Positions 35,781 to 44,765 of a stretch of DNA of 64,000 nt are shown in pieces. Each line of letters opens with the position of its first letter. Positions within the stretch are counted from its first letter, which is position 1. Under the pieces are notes generated by a model. It ran no database searches. It was not told the DNA's origin and saw only the letters and a list, made by a program, of their open reading frames with translations. Source of the stretch: Nostoc sp. T09 (GTDB lineage Bacteria; Cyanobacteriota; Cyanobacteriia; Cyanobacteriales; Nostocaceae); contig NZ_MTAV01000089.1 of NCBI RefSeq assembly GCF_002154695.1, positions 33,190 to 97,189 on the forward strand, given 5' to 3'. Made by a program: the position numbers and the translations under genes.

Positions 35781-35826
35781 ATACAGGATTTATAAGTCTT
35801 AGCAACTTGGCTACTAAATCCTGTAT
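35781..35826 (+). promoter_or_regulatory. Long hairpin between amiC and murI
   Basis: Perfect 12-bp arms ATACAGGATTTA / TAAATCCTGTAT with an inner TAGC/GCTA stem. No T-run follows. It could limit read-through from amiC into murI or protect an mRNA end. Confidence 0.5.
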
Positions 35827-35859
35827 CTTAATTCAAAAAACCTCAACCAATATCAGCCC

Positions 35860-36741
35860 GTGTATTCATCTTCCATCTTTGAAGGCAATCTTTATAATTT
35901 TTCGGATCAAGAACCTCAACGTGCGCCTATTGGCATATTTGATAGTGGCGTGGGTGGTTTAACGGTACTGCGACAAGTTTATCGGCAACTTCCTAACGAA
36001 TCAGTTATTTATTTTGGTGATACAGCTCGACTGCCTTATGGCATTCGTTCACAAGCAGAGATATTACAGTTTGTGCGCGAAATTCTTACCTGGTTGCAAC
36101 AGCAGCAGGTAAAAATGGTCATTATGGCTTGCAATACAAGTTCTGCTCTAGCACTAGAAACAGTTCGAGAAGAATTTAATCTACCGATTCTCGGCGTTAT
36201 TCTCCCAGGGGCTAGAGCAGCAGTACAGCTAGGCAAGCGGATTGGTGTGATTGCTACACCAGCAACCGCCAAAAGTAATGCTTATAAGCAAGCTATACTG
36301 GAAATCGATCCCAATGTTCAAGTCTGGCAAGTGGGTTGTCCAGAATTTGTGCCACTAATTGAGCAAAACCGCATTCACGACCCCTACACTATTGAAGTAG
36401 CACGCTCTTATCTAGAACCGTTAATACACCAAGAAATCGACACTTTAGTCTACGGCTGTACCCATTATCCCCACCTTGCACCTGTGCTGCGATCGCTCCT
36501 CCCCTCTCAGGTAAAGCTTGTTGATCCAGCTATTAATGTTGTGGCAGCTTGTGCCCAAGATTTAGACTTACTACGTTTACGAAATATCCATCCTCCATTG
36601 CCTACTCGCTTTGCTGTTAGCGGCTGTGCACAGCAGTTTGCCCAATCAGGATTGCAATTGTTGGGTTATACTCCACTGGTTGAGGAAGTTTCCTTCACTG
36701 AAGCTACAGCATCCCACCTGCAACAAGACTTTGTTGGGTGA
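35860..36741 (+). CDS. murI: Glutamate racemase
   Basis: 293 residues starting with GTG. The motif PIGIFDSGVGGLTVLRQ (about 24-40), catalytic Cys in MACNTSSAL and second catalytic Cys in YGCTHYPHL are complete. The enzyme makes D-glutamate for peptidoglycan. The amiC-murI order fits a cell-wall theme and, as far as I recall, is kept in Anabaena. The first 20 residues are not conserved, so a later start is possible. Confidence 0.95.
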   Translation: MYSSSIFEGNLYNFSDQEPQRAPIGIFDSGVGGLTVLRQVYRQLPNESVIYFGDTARLPYGIRSQAEILQFVREILTWLQQQQVKMVIMACNTSSALALETVREEFNLPILGVILPGARAAVQLGKRIGVIATPATAKSNAYKQAILEIDPNVQVWQVGCPEFVPLIEQNRIHDPYTIEVARSYLEPLIHQEIDTLVYGCTHYPHLAPVLRSLLPSQVKLVDPAINVVAACAQDLDLLRLRNIHPPLPTRFAVSGCAQQFAQSGLQLLGYTPLVEEVSFTEATASHLQQDFVG

Positions 36742-36813
36742 TTAGTAAATAGCCAAGAGTCAATAGTCAATAGTGTATAGTCAAAATACTCTACTTTGAC
36801 CTTTGGCTCTTGA
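36742..36813. repeat. TTGACTA-type repeat between convergent genes
   Basis: Short region with repeated AGTCAATAG and TTGACTAG-like heptamers in both orientations, as at 29092-29150 and 49141-49200. It separates murI from a convergent small membrane gene. Confidence 0.5.
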
Positions 36814-37014
36814 CTAGTGACTATTAACTGCTTCAGTCACCTTCGATGCTACTGATAACTCTTGTTTGTGGTTTCTCTTAGTTGCCAAAGAAATATCTTT
36901 AGTAGCATCAGTGTTTTTTCCTGTTCGCTTTGCTAGTGCTAATAGTAAATAAACTGTAAACAAATATCCAGCAGCTAAAATAAAAATCATCATAGGCATA
37001 TTTTCATAAATCAT
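36814..37014 (-). CDS. Small single-helix membrane protein, function unknown
   Basis: 66 residues from ATG 37012-37014; an upstream extension of 20 codons is possible but unlikely. The first 25 residues form one membrane helix (MIYENMPMMIFILAAGYLFTVYLLLALAKR), shown here only as its pattern: short polar start, hydrophobic core about 8-27, basic stop. The rest is Lys/Thr/Ser-rich and soluble. It is like many small thylakoid or membrane proteins, but I recognise no family. Confidence 0.5.
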   Translation of the reverse strand: MIYENMPMMIFILAAGYLFTVYLLLALAKRTGKNTDATKDISLATKRNHKQELSVASKVTEAVNSH

Positions 37015-37326
37015 TGTTCTACCTGCACCTTTATCTAACGAATATGTAATTCCATAACTTAAACAAAACTTCAACCAAACAAGCTAATTCTTGATGGCTG
37101 TAGTTTGCTATGCTAGACTACTCCGTAGAGATATAACTCCCCCACGGTCAACAGATTTATTATTTAACCTAATTTTCCGCAGACTATACATTGCAGAGCA
37201 GCTAAATTACCAAACAGTAATTCTTAACTGCGCTCCTCAGCAGTCTACCTAGTCCGCGCTATTCCTGCACACACCACAACATGGGAGAAACACCAACGCT
37301 CAATGTAATACAAAAACGAGCGGTTT

Positions 37327-37413
37327 CCCTTGAGGGTAGGGTTTAACTCCAACCTATGAGGTTTGCAGGTCGCAGCCACAAGTCAGGAATCACTTCCTTG
37401 ATATAACCGCGAC
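37327..37413. ncRNA. Structured intergenic element, candidate small RNA
   Basis: Three hairpins in a row: CCC-TTGA-GGG (37327-37336), AACCT-ATG-AGGTT (37351-37363), and a longer stem with outer arms GTCGC/GCGAC (37369-37373, 37409-37413) enclosing GGAA-TCAC-TTCC. The strand is not certain; on the minus strand the sequence after the last stem ends CGCTCGTTTTTGT, which would suit termination. No known RNA family recognised. Confidence 0.35.
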
Positions 37414-37969
37414 TAATTATTGACTCACTACTCCTTACAAGTATAATCACCTACAGACGATTTACCTGGAGGAAGTGAATATCTGAAAAATTTAAAATCC
37501 CTAGATCTAAGCGTAACACAACGTTCATGACTTTTAAGCCTAGTTCATAGCTAAATTTCAAATTTTCTAATTGACGTTACGCAGATAGAAAAAACTGATC
37601 TAGCTAGAATATTACTTAGTGCTTATTGTATTTTAGCAATTACAGAAATAAATTTGCGTCATAGGTAATAAACTTGACAACTCAACTTTATTACCAACGA
37701 TTAATAAGTTATAAAAATTTAAATATTGGTCTACAAAAGACGTTAATATTGCAGAGCTTTTACTAGTCTTAATAATAACTAGTATCATACTCAAAGTTTA
37801 AATACTTAAGTAATTACCCTAAAGTCGCTTGAAAAATATGGATAACTGAGGCTGTCAGTCTAGAGAGCTAATGGATTGGCTCTTACACCTTGCAGACAAA
37901 GGTTTATAAATTTATCGCTTTTTTCAGTAGCGTACAATACAGTTTCTTGATTAAAGGAGCCATTTAAGT

Positions 37970-38017
37970 ATGGCACAAACAAATACAGTTTTACTCAAAA
38001 ACACTTTAAAAGCTTAA
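37970..38017 (+). CDS. Candidate 15-codon leader ORF upstream of sds
   Basis: ATG frame reading MAQTNTVLLKNTLKA, preceded by AAAGGAG eleven bases away. The main gene (sds) has no obvious ribosome site, so a translated leader with effect on sds is possible. Evidence is thin. Confidence 0.3.
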   Translation: MAQTNTVLLKNTLKA

Positions 38018-38163
38018 AACAGCAGGTTTTTCAACTATGAAGAGGTTACAGGCTTGCAAAATTGAGGGATTCGCTGATCAAAATTTTGCGCAGGCCCAGG
38101 GTTATCTTAAAATGAGTAAAGGATATGTAAACTTTCGTAACCTAAGCCAGAGTCCGCCCATCC

Positions 38164-39135
38164 ATGACCCCAGCCACCTCCCTGTTTACCCCTGTGGAAG
38201 CAGACCTGCGAATACTAGCAGATAATCTCAAACAGCTAGTTGGAAATCGCCACCCCATCCTTTATGCAGCCGCCGAACATCTATTTGGAGCTGGAGGAAA
38301 GCGCATTAGACCAGCTATCGTTCTGCTGATAGCGCGAGCAACAATGCTAGAAAAAGACATTACATCCCGGCACCGACGCTTAGCTGAGATCACAGAAATG
38401 ATCCACACAGCAAGTTTGGTGCATGATGATGTGGTGGACGAATCCCAGATGCGACGTGGTGTTCCTACTGTTCATAGTTTATTTGGTAATCGAATTGCCG
38501 TGTTGGCAGGAGATTTTCTTTTCGCCCAATCTTCCTGGTATTTGGCAAACTTAGACAATTTGGAAGTGGTGAAACTGCTCTCAGAGGTGATTATGGATTT
38601 GGCAGCTGGAGAAATCCAGCAAGGACTGAATCGCTTTGATACTAACACCTCCATAGAGACTTACCTAGACAAGAGCTATTACAAAACTGCCTCATTAATA
38701 GCCAACAGTTCTAAAGCAGCTGGGTTACTCAGCGAAGTATCTCAGGAGGATGCTGAGCATTTGTATAACTATGGACGCCATCTTGGACTAGCATTCCAGA
38801 TTGTGGATGATATTTTAGATTTCACCAGCTCCACAGATACATTAGGTAAACCAGTAGGGTCTGATCTTCAAAGTGGCAACCTTACTGCACCAGTTTTATT
38901 CGCTTTAAAGGAAAAACCATATTTAGAAGTACTGATTGAACGAGAGTTTGCCCAAGATGGGGATTTAGAACAAGCACTCTTGTTAATTCAAGAAAGTCAA
39001 GGAATACAGCGGGCGCGAGAATTAGCCGCTCACCATGCTAAGGTAGCAACTGAACATATTGCTGTTCTACCAGCCTCCGAATCTCATCAAGCTTTAATTA
39101 ACATGGCTGACTATGTACTGAGTCGGCTGTATTAG
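38164..39135 (+). CDS. sds: Solanesyl diphosphate synthase (trans-polyprenyl synthase)
   Basis: 323 residues. Both aspartate-rich motifs are present: LVHDDVVDESQMRRG (about 80-94) and FQIVDDILDFTSS (about 215-227). The cyanobacterial enzyme makes the C45 side chain of plastoquinone from FPP or GGPP and IPP. The N-terminus opens MTPATSLFTPVEADLRILADNLKQLVGN, normal for the family. Convergent with a hypothetical gene; a repeat-rich 70-base gap separates them. Confidence 0.93.
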   Translation: MTPATSLFTPVEADLRILADNLKQLVGNRHPILYAAAEHLFGAGGKRIRPAIVLLIARATMLEKDITSRHRRLAEITEMIHTASLVHDDVVDESQMRRGVPTVHSLFGNRIAVLAGDFLFAQSSWYLANLDNLEVVKLLSEVIMDLAAGEIQQGLNRFDTNTSIETYLDKSYYKTASLIANSSKAAGLLSEVSQEDAEHLYNYGRHLGLAFQIVDDILDFTSSTDTLGKPVGSDLQSGNLTAPVLFALKEKPYLEVLIEREFAQDGDLEQALLLIQESQGIQRARELAAHHAKVATEHIAVLPASESHQALINMADYVLSRLY

Positions 39136-39204
39136 GGGCTGGGGATTAGGGGCTAGCTAGTATAGATGATTAATTTTCTGAGAATGCCCCATGCCCCATG
39201 CCAT
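39136..39204. repeat. Short tandem repeats (GGGGCTGGGGATTAGGGG / ATGCCCCATGCCCC)
   Basis: G-rich heptamer-like repeat next to a complementary C-rich repeat, between the convergent sds and hypothetical genes. The two can pair and so may form a 3'-end structure. STRR-type repeats like these are common in Nostocales genomes. Confidence 0.6.
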
Positions 39205-39675
39205 TCAAGCAATATTAGGTGGTACCTGTTTTGGTGAATGATTTTGTTGTAGTTGTTGAATTCGATTTTGCAGGTCAGTTCGCCGTACCTCGACTGCATT
39301 GGTAGTCAAGCCAGGACTCTCAAAAAAAACTATACTATCTACGGGTTCTAATGCTATCAATTGGAACAAAATATGAGTCACAGGAATAGCTGTAGCTATG
39401 ACTTGAGAGTCAGTTCCAGCAGATGAGGCAAGTGTGGCATCATTTAAGGTAGGAAATGCGTAAACAACGTGTTTTTCTAATCCTGGATTTGCCCGGTTGC
39501 TCAATGTAGTTAAAACCCACTCTGACTCCAAGCTTTGGAGAATATAATACTGAGGGTAATGTAACTGATGAGCGATCGCCTTGATGGCAGGGGCAATTGC
39601 TGCAACAAGTTGTGGTGTTATACCATCGTGTGGTGCATTATCAATCAACAATTGAATTTGTGCTTCTAAATCCAT
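39205..39675 (-). CDS. Conserved hypothetical protein
   Basis: 156 residues, soluble, alpha/beta, with no signal peptide, cysteine or known motif. Opening MDLEAQIQLLIDNAPHDG and a body with alternating hydrophobic strands (YYILQSLESEWVLTTL, AIPVTHILFQLIALEPVDSIVFF). It lies between sds and hetZ, and a gene at this position also exists, as I recall, in Anabaena. No function can be given. Confidence 0.65.
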   Translation of the reverse strand: MDLEAQIQLLIDNAPHDGITPQLVAAIAPAIKAIAHQLHYPQYYILQSLESEWVLTTLSNRANPGLEKHVVYAFPTLNDATLASSAGTDSQVIATAIPVTHILFQLIALEPVDSIVFFESPGLTTNAVEVRRTDLQNRIQQLQQNHSPKQVPPNIA

Positions 39676-39882
39676 AATGACTTGTCAACGGCTCCTGGGT
39701 AATGGCCATAACATCAAAGCAAAGTGTGAATAATCCCACTAAAGTTGGGAATAATAAATTAAGCCAAATCCTCAATGCAGGATTGGTCTTTTGTTTAGCT
39801 TATACGCAAAATTCATCAAGCCAAAACCCACGGTCGTACAGGTTGTGTTTAAGTATGTTAGGGTCTTTTAAAAACAGAGACT

Positions 39883-41073
39883 ATGAATTCAGTCGCAACC
39901 GCAACTATTCAGGGAGAAAATTCTATCGGCGTGGAGGTGATATTTCAACTCCTATTCAAGGAGCTTCAACAGTCAACCAAAGCTTCGGAACAGAATTGCC
40001 ATGATGTGGCAACACGCATTGCCTCCGAAGTCTACCGGATTTGCAACGAAAGTAAACGTATCCAAGCTTCCGGTGCTGTGGAAAACTCAGCAATAACATT
40101 AGCCCGTCATCGGCTGCAACAGTGCCTGAGGTACTATCAACTAGGTTCAAATCGCGGCAGGATAGAATTACATAGCACTTTAAGTGCGATCATCTACCGT
40201 TACATTAATCCTCCTCAGAAGCAATTGAGTTATCAAGGGCGGCTGACTATCATTGAAGATTTTCTCCAAAGTTTTTATCTGGAGGCATTAAATGCTTTCC
40301 GTCGGGAAAATCAAATGGGATCTGCCTATCGCCCCCAGACACTTCTGGAATTGGCAGAGTATATGGCATTTACTGAACGCTATGGTAAGCGACGGATACC
40401 CTTACCAGGTCGTCAACAGCAATTAGTTATTCTCCGAGCGCAAACCTTCTCTCAACAGCAACCTCCAGAAACGAGCGTAGACATCGAACAAGCCGCAGAA
40501 GGTAGTGCCAACGAAGCCGATGGTTCCTGGGAAGAGCCAGCAGTACAACAATTGCGTTCGGCAATGGCAACGCAACCAGAACCAGAACCAGAAGAAGATA
40601 CGTTGCGCTCTGTAGTAATTACAGAATTATTAGATTATTTAGAACAACGACAACAAAACGACTGTGCGGATTACTTTAGCCTCCGCCTTCAAGATCTTTC
40701 AGCACAGGAAATAGAGTCAATTTTAGGTTTAACCCCTCGCCAGAGAGATTACTTACAGCAGCGTTTTAAATATCATTTAATTCGGTTTGCCTTGTTGCAT
40801 CGTTGGGAACTAGTTCACGAATGGTTAGAAGCTTCGTTACCCACGAATTTAGGCTTGACTCCCCAACAGTGGCAAGCATACACAGCGGAGTTAGACGATA
40901 AACAGCGGTCTCTACTAAACATGAAACAACAAGGACAACCCGACGAAAAAATTGCTAAAACTTTAGGTTTGTCTATGGCGCAATTGCAAAAACGGTGGTT
41001 TAAGATTCTTGAACAAGCTTGGGAAATTCGTAACTCTTTAGTGTCCGGATCAGGTGCATCTACTCATGAATAG
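39883..41073 (+). CDS. hetZ: Heterocyst differentiation protein HetZ
   Basis: 396 residues. The C-terminal part (about 250-385) has the helix-turn-helix-rich pattern with LSAQEIESILGLTPRQRDYLQQRFKYH and DEKIAKTLGLSMAQLQKRWFKIL. HetZ acts early in heterocyst commitment, together with HetR and HetP, and is thought to bind DNA. The next gene, patU, overlaps its end, as in Nostoc punctiforme. The start ATG at 39883 follows a GGGTCT half-site 22 bases upstream that resembles part of the HetR box. Identification from memory of the family and of the patU neighbour. Confidence 0.9.
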   Translation: MNSVATATIQGENSIGVEVIFQLLFKELQQSTKASEQNCHDVATRIASEVYRICNESKRIQASGAVENSAITLARHRLQQCLRYYQLGSNRGRIELHSTLSAIIYRYINPPQKQLSYQGRLTIIEDFLQSFYLEALNAFRRENQMGSAYRPQTLLELAEYMAFTERYGKRRIPLPGRQQQLVILRAQTFSQQQPPETSVDIEQAAEGSANEADGSWEEPAVQQLRSAMATQPEPEPEEDTLRSVVITELLDYLEQRQQNDCADYFSLRLQDLSAQEIESILGLTPRQRDYLQQRFKYHLIRFALLHRWELVHEWLEASLPTNLGLTPQQWQAYTAELDDKQRSLLNMKQQGQPDEKIAKTLGLSMAQLQKRWFKILEQAWEIRNSLVSGSGASTHE

Positions 41074-42043
41074 TGACTCAGAATCCTTTCATCACCAGTT
41101 ACTTAGTTGGGTGTTGGCAGAAGATGCCATCACCTCTAAGTTGTCTTCGGTAGATGATCAGGAAATTGACGGGGTGAAAAACCCTCTCAAGCAAGCCACC
41201 ACATCAAAAAGTGGTGAGCAAGAGTCGGGAGGGACGCCCCAAACCTTTCAACTGGGAGAAATTCCTACTGTGCAAGAACGTTTCCAAGCCGTCCTCAAAC
41301 GTCGCTTACAAATCCAGATTCAAAACCAGCCGCCTTTATTCCCTTGGGAAAGCCAATTAATAGACTATCCCGACTATGCTGACGAGCAATCGATAGCATT
41401 AGTTCCTACATGGGGATGGGTGGCACAACAGTCTAAACTGAATTTGCCTATTGCCTTGCCGGAAAGCATTTTCCGTCAATTACTGCAAAAGTGTCAACTA
41501 TTGCTGACATCTTCTCTACCTTTGGGTGCAAAATTAGTTCAGGCAGTCGAGGACTTGTTCCCCAACGACAGCCAAGCACTAAACGACATCGCTGGATTAG
41601 TACTTAGAAGTACTTATCGGTCTGTAGATGCCCTGGAGACAATGCCCAATATTCAGAGCGATTACTCCGATTTAAGAGAACGTCAACAAATGGCATTATC
41701 GCTGTTGGCAGCGAAACAACTGTTAGATAACCTGACTCTACCACTTTCAGCAACCAATCCAGTGATCGAAAGAGAATGGTTAACTACTGTCGGTGTTTTA
41801 AACCTAAAAGTAGAATACCAGTCTCAGGGTCAGATGGGAAAGCTGCGAGTCCAAGGTGAATTACCCACCAAAGGAATTTTGACACTTAGAGGCAAGGGTA
41901 CCGAGTCAGTAGTACAATCTTCGGATTCGGGAAGCTTGAGTGTTGAATTACACTGTCGGCAGCTCAACCAGACTTATACGTTGGAAGTCGATTTTCCAGA
42001 AATAGACCAACAGCCACTCTTGTTTGTCATTAATCCCACATAA
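41066..42043 (+). CDS. patU: Heterocyst pattern protein PatU
   Basis: 325 residues from ATG 41066, which overlaps the last eight bases of hetZ (a GTG at 41054 is the alternative). Contains a Gln/Pro-rich N-terminal region, a conserved middle (EDLFPNDSQALNDIAGLVLRSTYR) and a C-terminal part (about 235-325) rich in beta strands. In Anabaena 7120 patU is split into patU5 and patU3; here it is a single uninterrupted reading frame. The overlap suggests coupled translation with hetZ, and PatU is thought to counteract or modulate differentiation. Confidence 0.88.
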   Translation: MNSDSESFHHQLLSWVLAEDAITSKLSSVDDQEIDGVKNPLKQATTSKSGEQESGGTPQTFQLGEIPTVQERFQAVLKRRLQIQIQNQPPLFPWESQLIDYPDYADEQSIALVPTWGWVAQQSKLNLPIALPESIFRQLLQKCQLLLTSSLPLGAKLVQAVEDLFPNDSQALNDIAGLVLRSTYRSVDALETMPNIQSDYSDLRERQQMALSLLAAKQLLDNLTLPLSATNPVIEREWLTTVGVLNLKVEYQSQGQMGKLRVQGELPTKGILTLRGKGTESVVQSSDSGSLSVELHCRQLNQTYTLEVDFPEIDQQPLLFVINPT

Positions 42044-42369
42044 GCGAAACAATCACTGCTAGCACCTAGTTTGATAAACGCCAATAGATAATTAAAGATT
42101 ATCCTGGTTTTGAAACTTATCCTTTTTTTCAACAAGCGGTATTGAAGGATCTGACGCAAATCTAATCACTGATTGGTAGAACCTAGCACAAAAAGCGTAG
42201 ATTCACATAGACGTATTGCCAGTTAGTTACCATGCCATCTAGGGAATTCCCCTTCGCTAAAGGCGTTTTCATAGAGTAGGGTAGGGTAGCAGCTGGAGGT
42301 CAGGTAGTTGGTTTCCATCCCCAGCATTATGTCCTTAGCGTCTATATCATCGCTTTGCTCGTACTTTAA
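42044..42369. other. Intergenic region
   Basis: 326 bases between patU and the transglutaminase-like gene. Contains GGGTAGGGTAGCAG-like short repeats near 42277 but no clear terminator or RNA gene. Confidence 0.4.
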
Positions 42370-44718
42370 ATGTTTAACTTATCCAGGATCAATCAGTTTT
42401 GGCGTCTACCTGTAGGGCATTACTACTGGCGGCAAAACAAGCAAGGGTCGCCTTTAATGGAAGTGGAAGATTCAATTTCCTTACGGGTGCTGGTGCTAGC
42501 GTTGGTAATTACGGGAATTGTGGCGACGGATATTGCCGCCGAGACTAAATTTAGTCTTTGGGCTATTCCTGTAAGTGTTATGGGTGCAATTTGGAGTAAC
42601 CGCAGTCGCCGCAATACCAATATTACAGTCAAATTTTGCATCGCCATAGGAATGTTAATAGCACTGGGTGCTTTCTTTGGGCGGTTGTTAGGGGAATTAA
42701 ATGATACCCGGCTGGGTTTGGCAGAGTTATTGATTCAACTTCAGGTACTCCACAGCTTTGATATGCCCCGTCGTAAAGACTTGGGCTATTCAATTGTCAT
42801 TGGGTTAATTTTACTAGGTGTGGCGGCAACGCTGAGCCAAACTTTAGCATTTGCGCCTGTGCTGCTGTTATTTTTAGCGATCGCTTTGCCTACTTTAGCC
42901 CTAGATTACCGCTCAAGACTCGGCTTGGAGAAGTTAAACTTTAAACCGCACAAGGTAAAAGAGAAAAAATGGTCTTCTCTTTTACCTTTTTATTGTTTAC
43001 TGTTCACGTTAATTGTAGGATTGGGACTGGCGATTTTTGCCGTTTTGCCAAGGTTTCCTGGCTATCAATTACGTACCTTTCCTGTAAGTTCTGCGATTGC
43101 GGTCAAAGGCAATTTTACTGGGCGTAGTATCATTAATCCGGGTTATGTCCGCCAAGGTAATACCAAAAACCAAGGCAGTGGTAGCAATGGTGATGGACAA
43201 AGTAAAAACGGTAAACCAGGAAACATAGACAATAATTTTTATTACGGTTTTAATAGCCAAATTAACCAAAATCTGCGGGGAGCAATGAAACCCAAGGTGG
43301 TGATGCGAGTGCGATCGCAAGCTGAGGGTTTTTGGCGAGTACTAGCATTCGATCGCTATACAGGTAAGGGATGGGACGTATCTCGCAATGACGATGTTAT
43401 GACTTTAAAGCGATCGCCTTGGTCATACCAAATTTTTCTCGCCCCGCCTGCGATTAGTGGCAAAACTCAGCAGGTGGTACAAACTTACACAGTAGTGGCA
43501 GATTTACCAAACCTAATTCCCGCGCTGGCTTATCCTAAGGAAGTTTACTTTCCTACACCAGTGATCGCTGTCGATCAGGAAAATGGCTTGCGATCGCCTG
43601 TGGAATTATCTGAGGGTCTCACCTATACAGTAATTTCTGAAGTACCATACCGCGATCGGACCGCGTTAGGACAAGCTTCTACTAAATATCTCAAGCAGAT
43701 TCAAAAACATTATTTGCAAATTCCGCCAGAGATTGCGCAAAAGGTTAGGCAACGCACCGAAGAAATCCTTGCTAACTACAATCGAGAACGGGTAGGGAAG
43801 TCATCTAAAACCCTAGATTCACCTTATGAAAAAGCCCTCTACCTAGCCCAATACCTGAAGCAAAACTACTCTATTCCCGAAAATCCCTTTGATCTGCCTT
43901 ATTTAGGTGAAAAAGAAGACCTAGTAGAAGCTTTTTTATTCAAGTATAAAGGAGGCTACCCAGACCACTTCTCTACAGTACTGACAGTGATGCTGCGTTC
44001 CATAGGCATCCCAGCGCGGTTAGTAGCAGGATTCAGTCCGGGAGAGTTCAATCCTTTCACAGGGCTGTATGTTGTGCGTAACACTGACGCCTATGCCATG
44101 ACGGAAGTTTATTTCCCCAAATATGGCTGGTTCGCTTTTGACCCAATTCCTAATCATCCCCTCATACCCCCTTCCATTGAAGATATTCAGACTTTTAGTG
44201 TTCTGCGCCAGTTTTGGCAATGGATAGCTGGATGGGTACCCTCTCCGATCCGGGGTTGGCTCGATTATGTGTTTAGCACAATATTTACCTGGATTACCAG
44301 AGCGATCGCTTGGTTTTTTGCTTTATTCTCTCAAGGTTGGCTAGGTGTGTTGACTGGTTTAATCTTGACAACTACAACGGCTTTCTTCTGTTGGTTGGGT
44401 TGGGAGCAATGGCGTGAGTGGCTGAACCGTCGGTGGTTAAGAAAATTATCACCAATGGAAAGCCTTTATCGACAAATGCTGCAATGGACAGCCCAAAAAG
44501 GTTTAGGCAAGCATCCAGCACAAACACCTTTAGAGTATGCCAGAGTTGCCTATCAACACCATTCACCAGGAAATGCCCAGGTAATAGATGAAATTTGCCA
44601 AGCCTATGTAAGCTGGCGTTATGGTGGTTACACTCCTAACTTGCAGCAACTACGACAAAGATGGCAAGAACTGAAAACGACTACCACAGCGCGAAATTCA
44701 AAATTCAAATTTTACTAA
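42370..44718 (+). CDS. Transglutaminase-fold membrane protein (TgpA-like), catalytic residues missing
   Basis: 782 residues: about six membrane helices (35-230), a large outer/periplasmic domain (about 240-600) with the transglutaminase core, a C-terminal membrane helix (about 655-680) and a cytoplasmic DUF4129-like tail. In active family members the core reads GYCEHFA and DAHAW; here it reads GYPDHFS (P531) and DAYAM (Y575), while the Asp is kept (D591). The enzyme is thus probably inactive as a transglutaminase or protease and may act as a binding or scaffold protein. A strong terminator follows. Confidence 0.85.
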   Translation: MFNLSRINQFWRLPVGHYYWRQNKQGSPLMEVEDSISLRVLVLALVITGIVATDIAAETKFSLWAIPVSVMGAIWSNRSRRNTNITVKFCIAIGMLIALGAFFGRLLGELNDTRLGLAELLIQLQVLHSFDMPRRKDLGYSIVIGLILLGVAATLSQTLAFAPVLLLFLAIALPTLALDYRSRLGLEKLNFKPHKVKEKKWSSLLPFYCLLFTLIVGLGLAIFAVLPRFPGYQLRTFPVSSAIAVKGNFTGRSIINPGYVRQGNTKNQGSGSNGDGQSKNGKPGNIDNNFYYGFNSQINQNLRGAMKPKVVMRVRSQAEGFWRVLAFDRYTGKGWDVSRNDDVMTLKRSPWSYQIFLAPPAISGKTQQVVQTYTVVADLPNLIPALAYPKEVYFPTPVIAVDQENGLRSPVELSEGLTYTVISEVPYRDRTALGQASTKYLKQIQKHYLQIPPEIAQKVRQRTEEILANYNRERVGKSSKTLDSPYEKALYLAQYLKQNYSIPENPFDLPYLGEKEDLVEAFLFKYKGGYPDHFSTVLTVMLRSIGIPARLVAGFSPGEFNPFTGLYVVRNTDAYAMTEVYFPKYGWFAFDPIPNHPLIPPSIEDIQTFSVLRQFWQWIAGWVPSPIRGWLDYVFSTIFTWITRAIAWFFALFSQGWLGVLTGLILTTTTAFFCWLGWEQWREWLNRRWLRKLSPMESLYRQMLQWTAQKGLGKHPAQTPLEYARVAYQHHSPGNAQVIDEICQAYVSWRYGGYTPNLQQLRQRWQELKTTTTARNSKFKFY

Positions 44719-44765
44719 TTCAAAAAGCTCATGAATTAAGCTCTTGGGTTATTTTAAAGGCTTTG

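Larger units (their letters stand above)
37075..38163. other. Long intergenic region before sds
   Basis: Nearly 1.1 kb without a convincing large gene. It contains a strongly structured stretch at 37327-37413 (separate entry), a featureless AT-rich part (37480-37900) and a 15-codon leader-like ORF at 37970-38017 (separate entry). A 62-codon frame at 38037 overlaps the sds start and looks like chance. Confidence 0.5.

Noticed and set aside
37328..37348. HetR-like box (GAGGGTAGGGTTTAACTCC)
   Set aside because: Only loosely similar to the HetR palindrome, far (over 800 bases) from the sds start, and better explained by hairpins in the same place.
38037..38225. 62-codon frame overlapping sds
   Set aside because: It runs 62 bases into sds in another frame and has no ribosome site.
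39702..40004. 100-codon frame before and into hetZ
   Set aside because: Overlaps the hetZ start in another frame, Asn/Ser-rich, no ribosome site.
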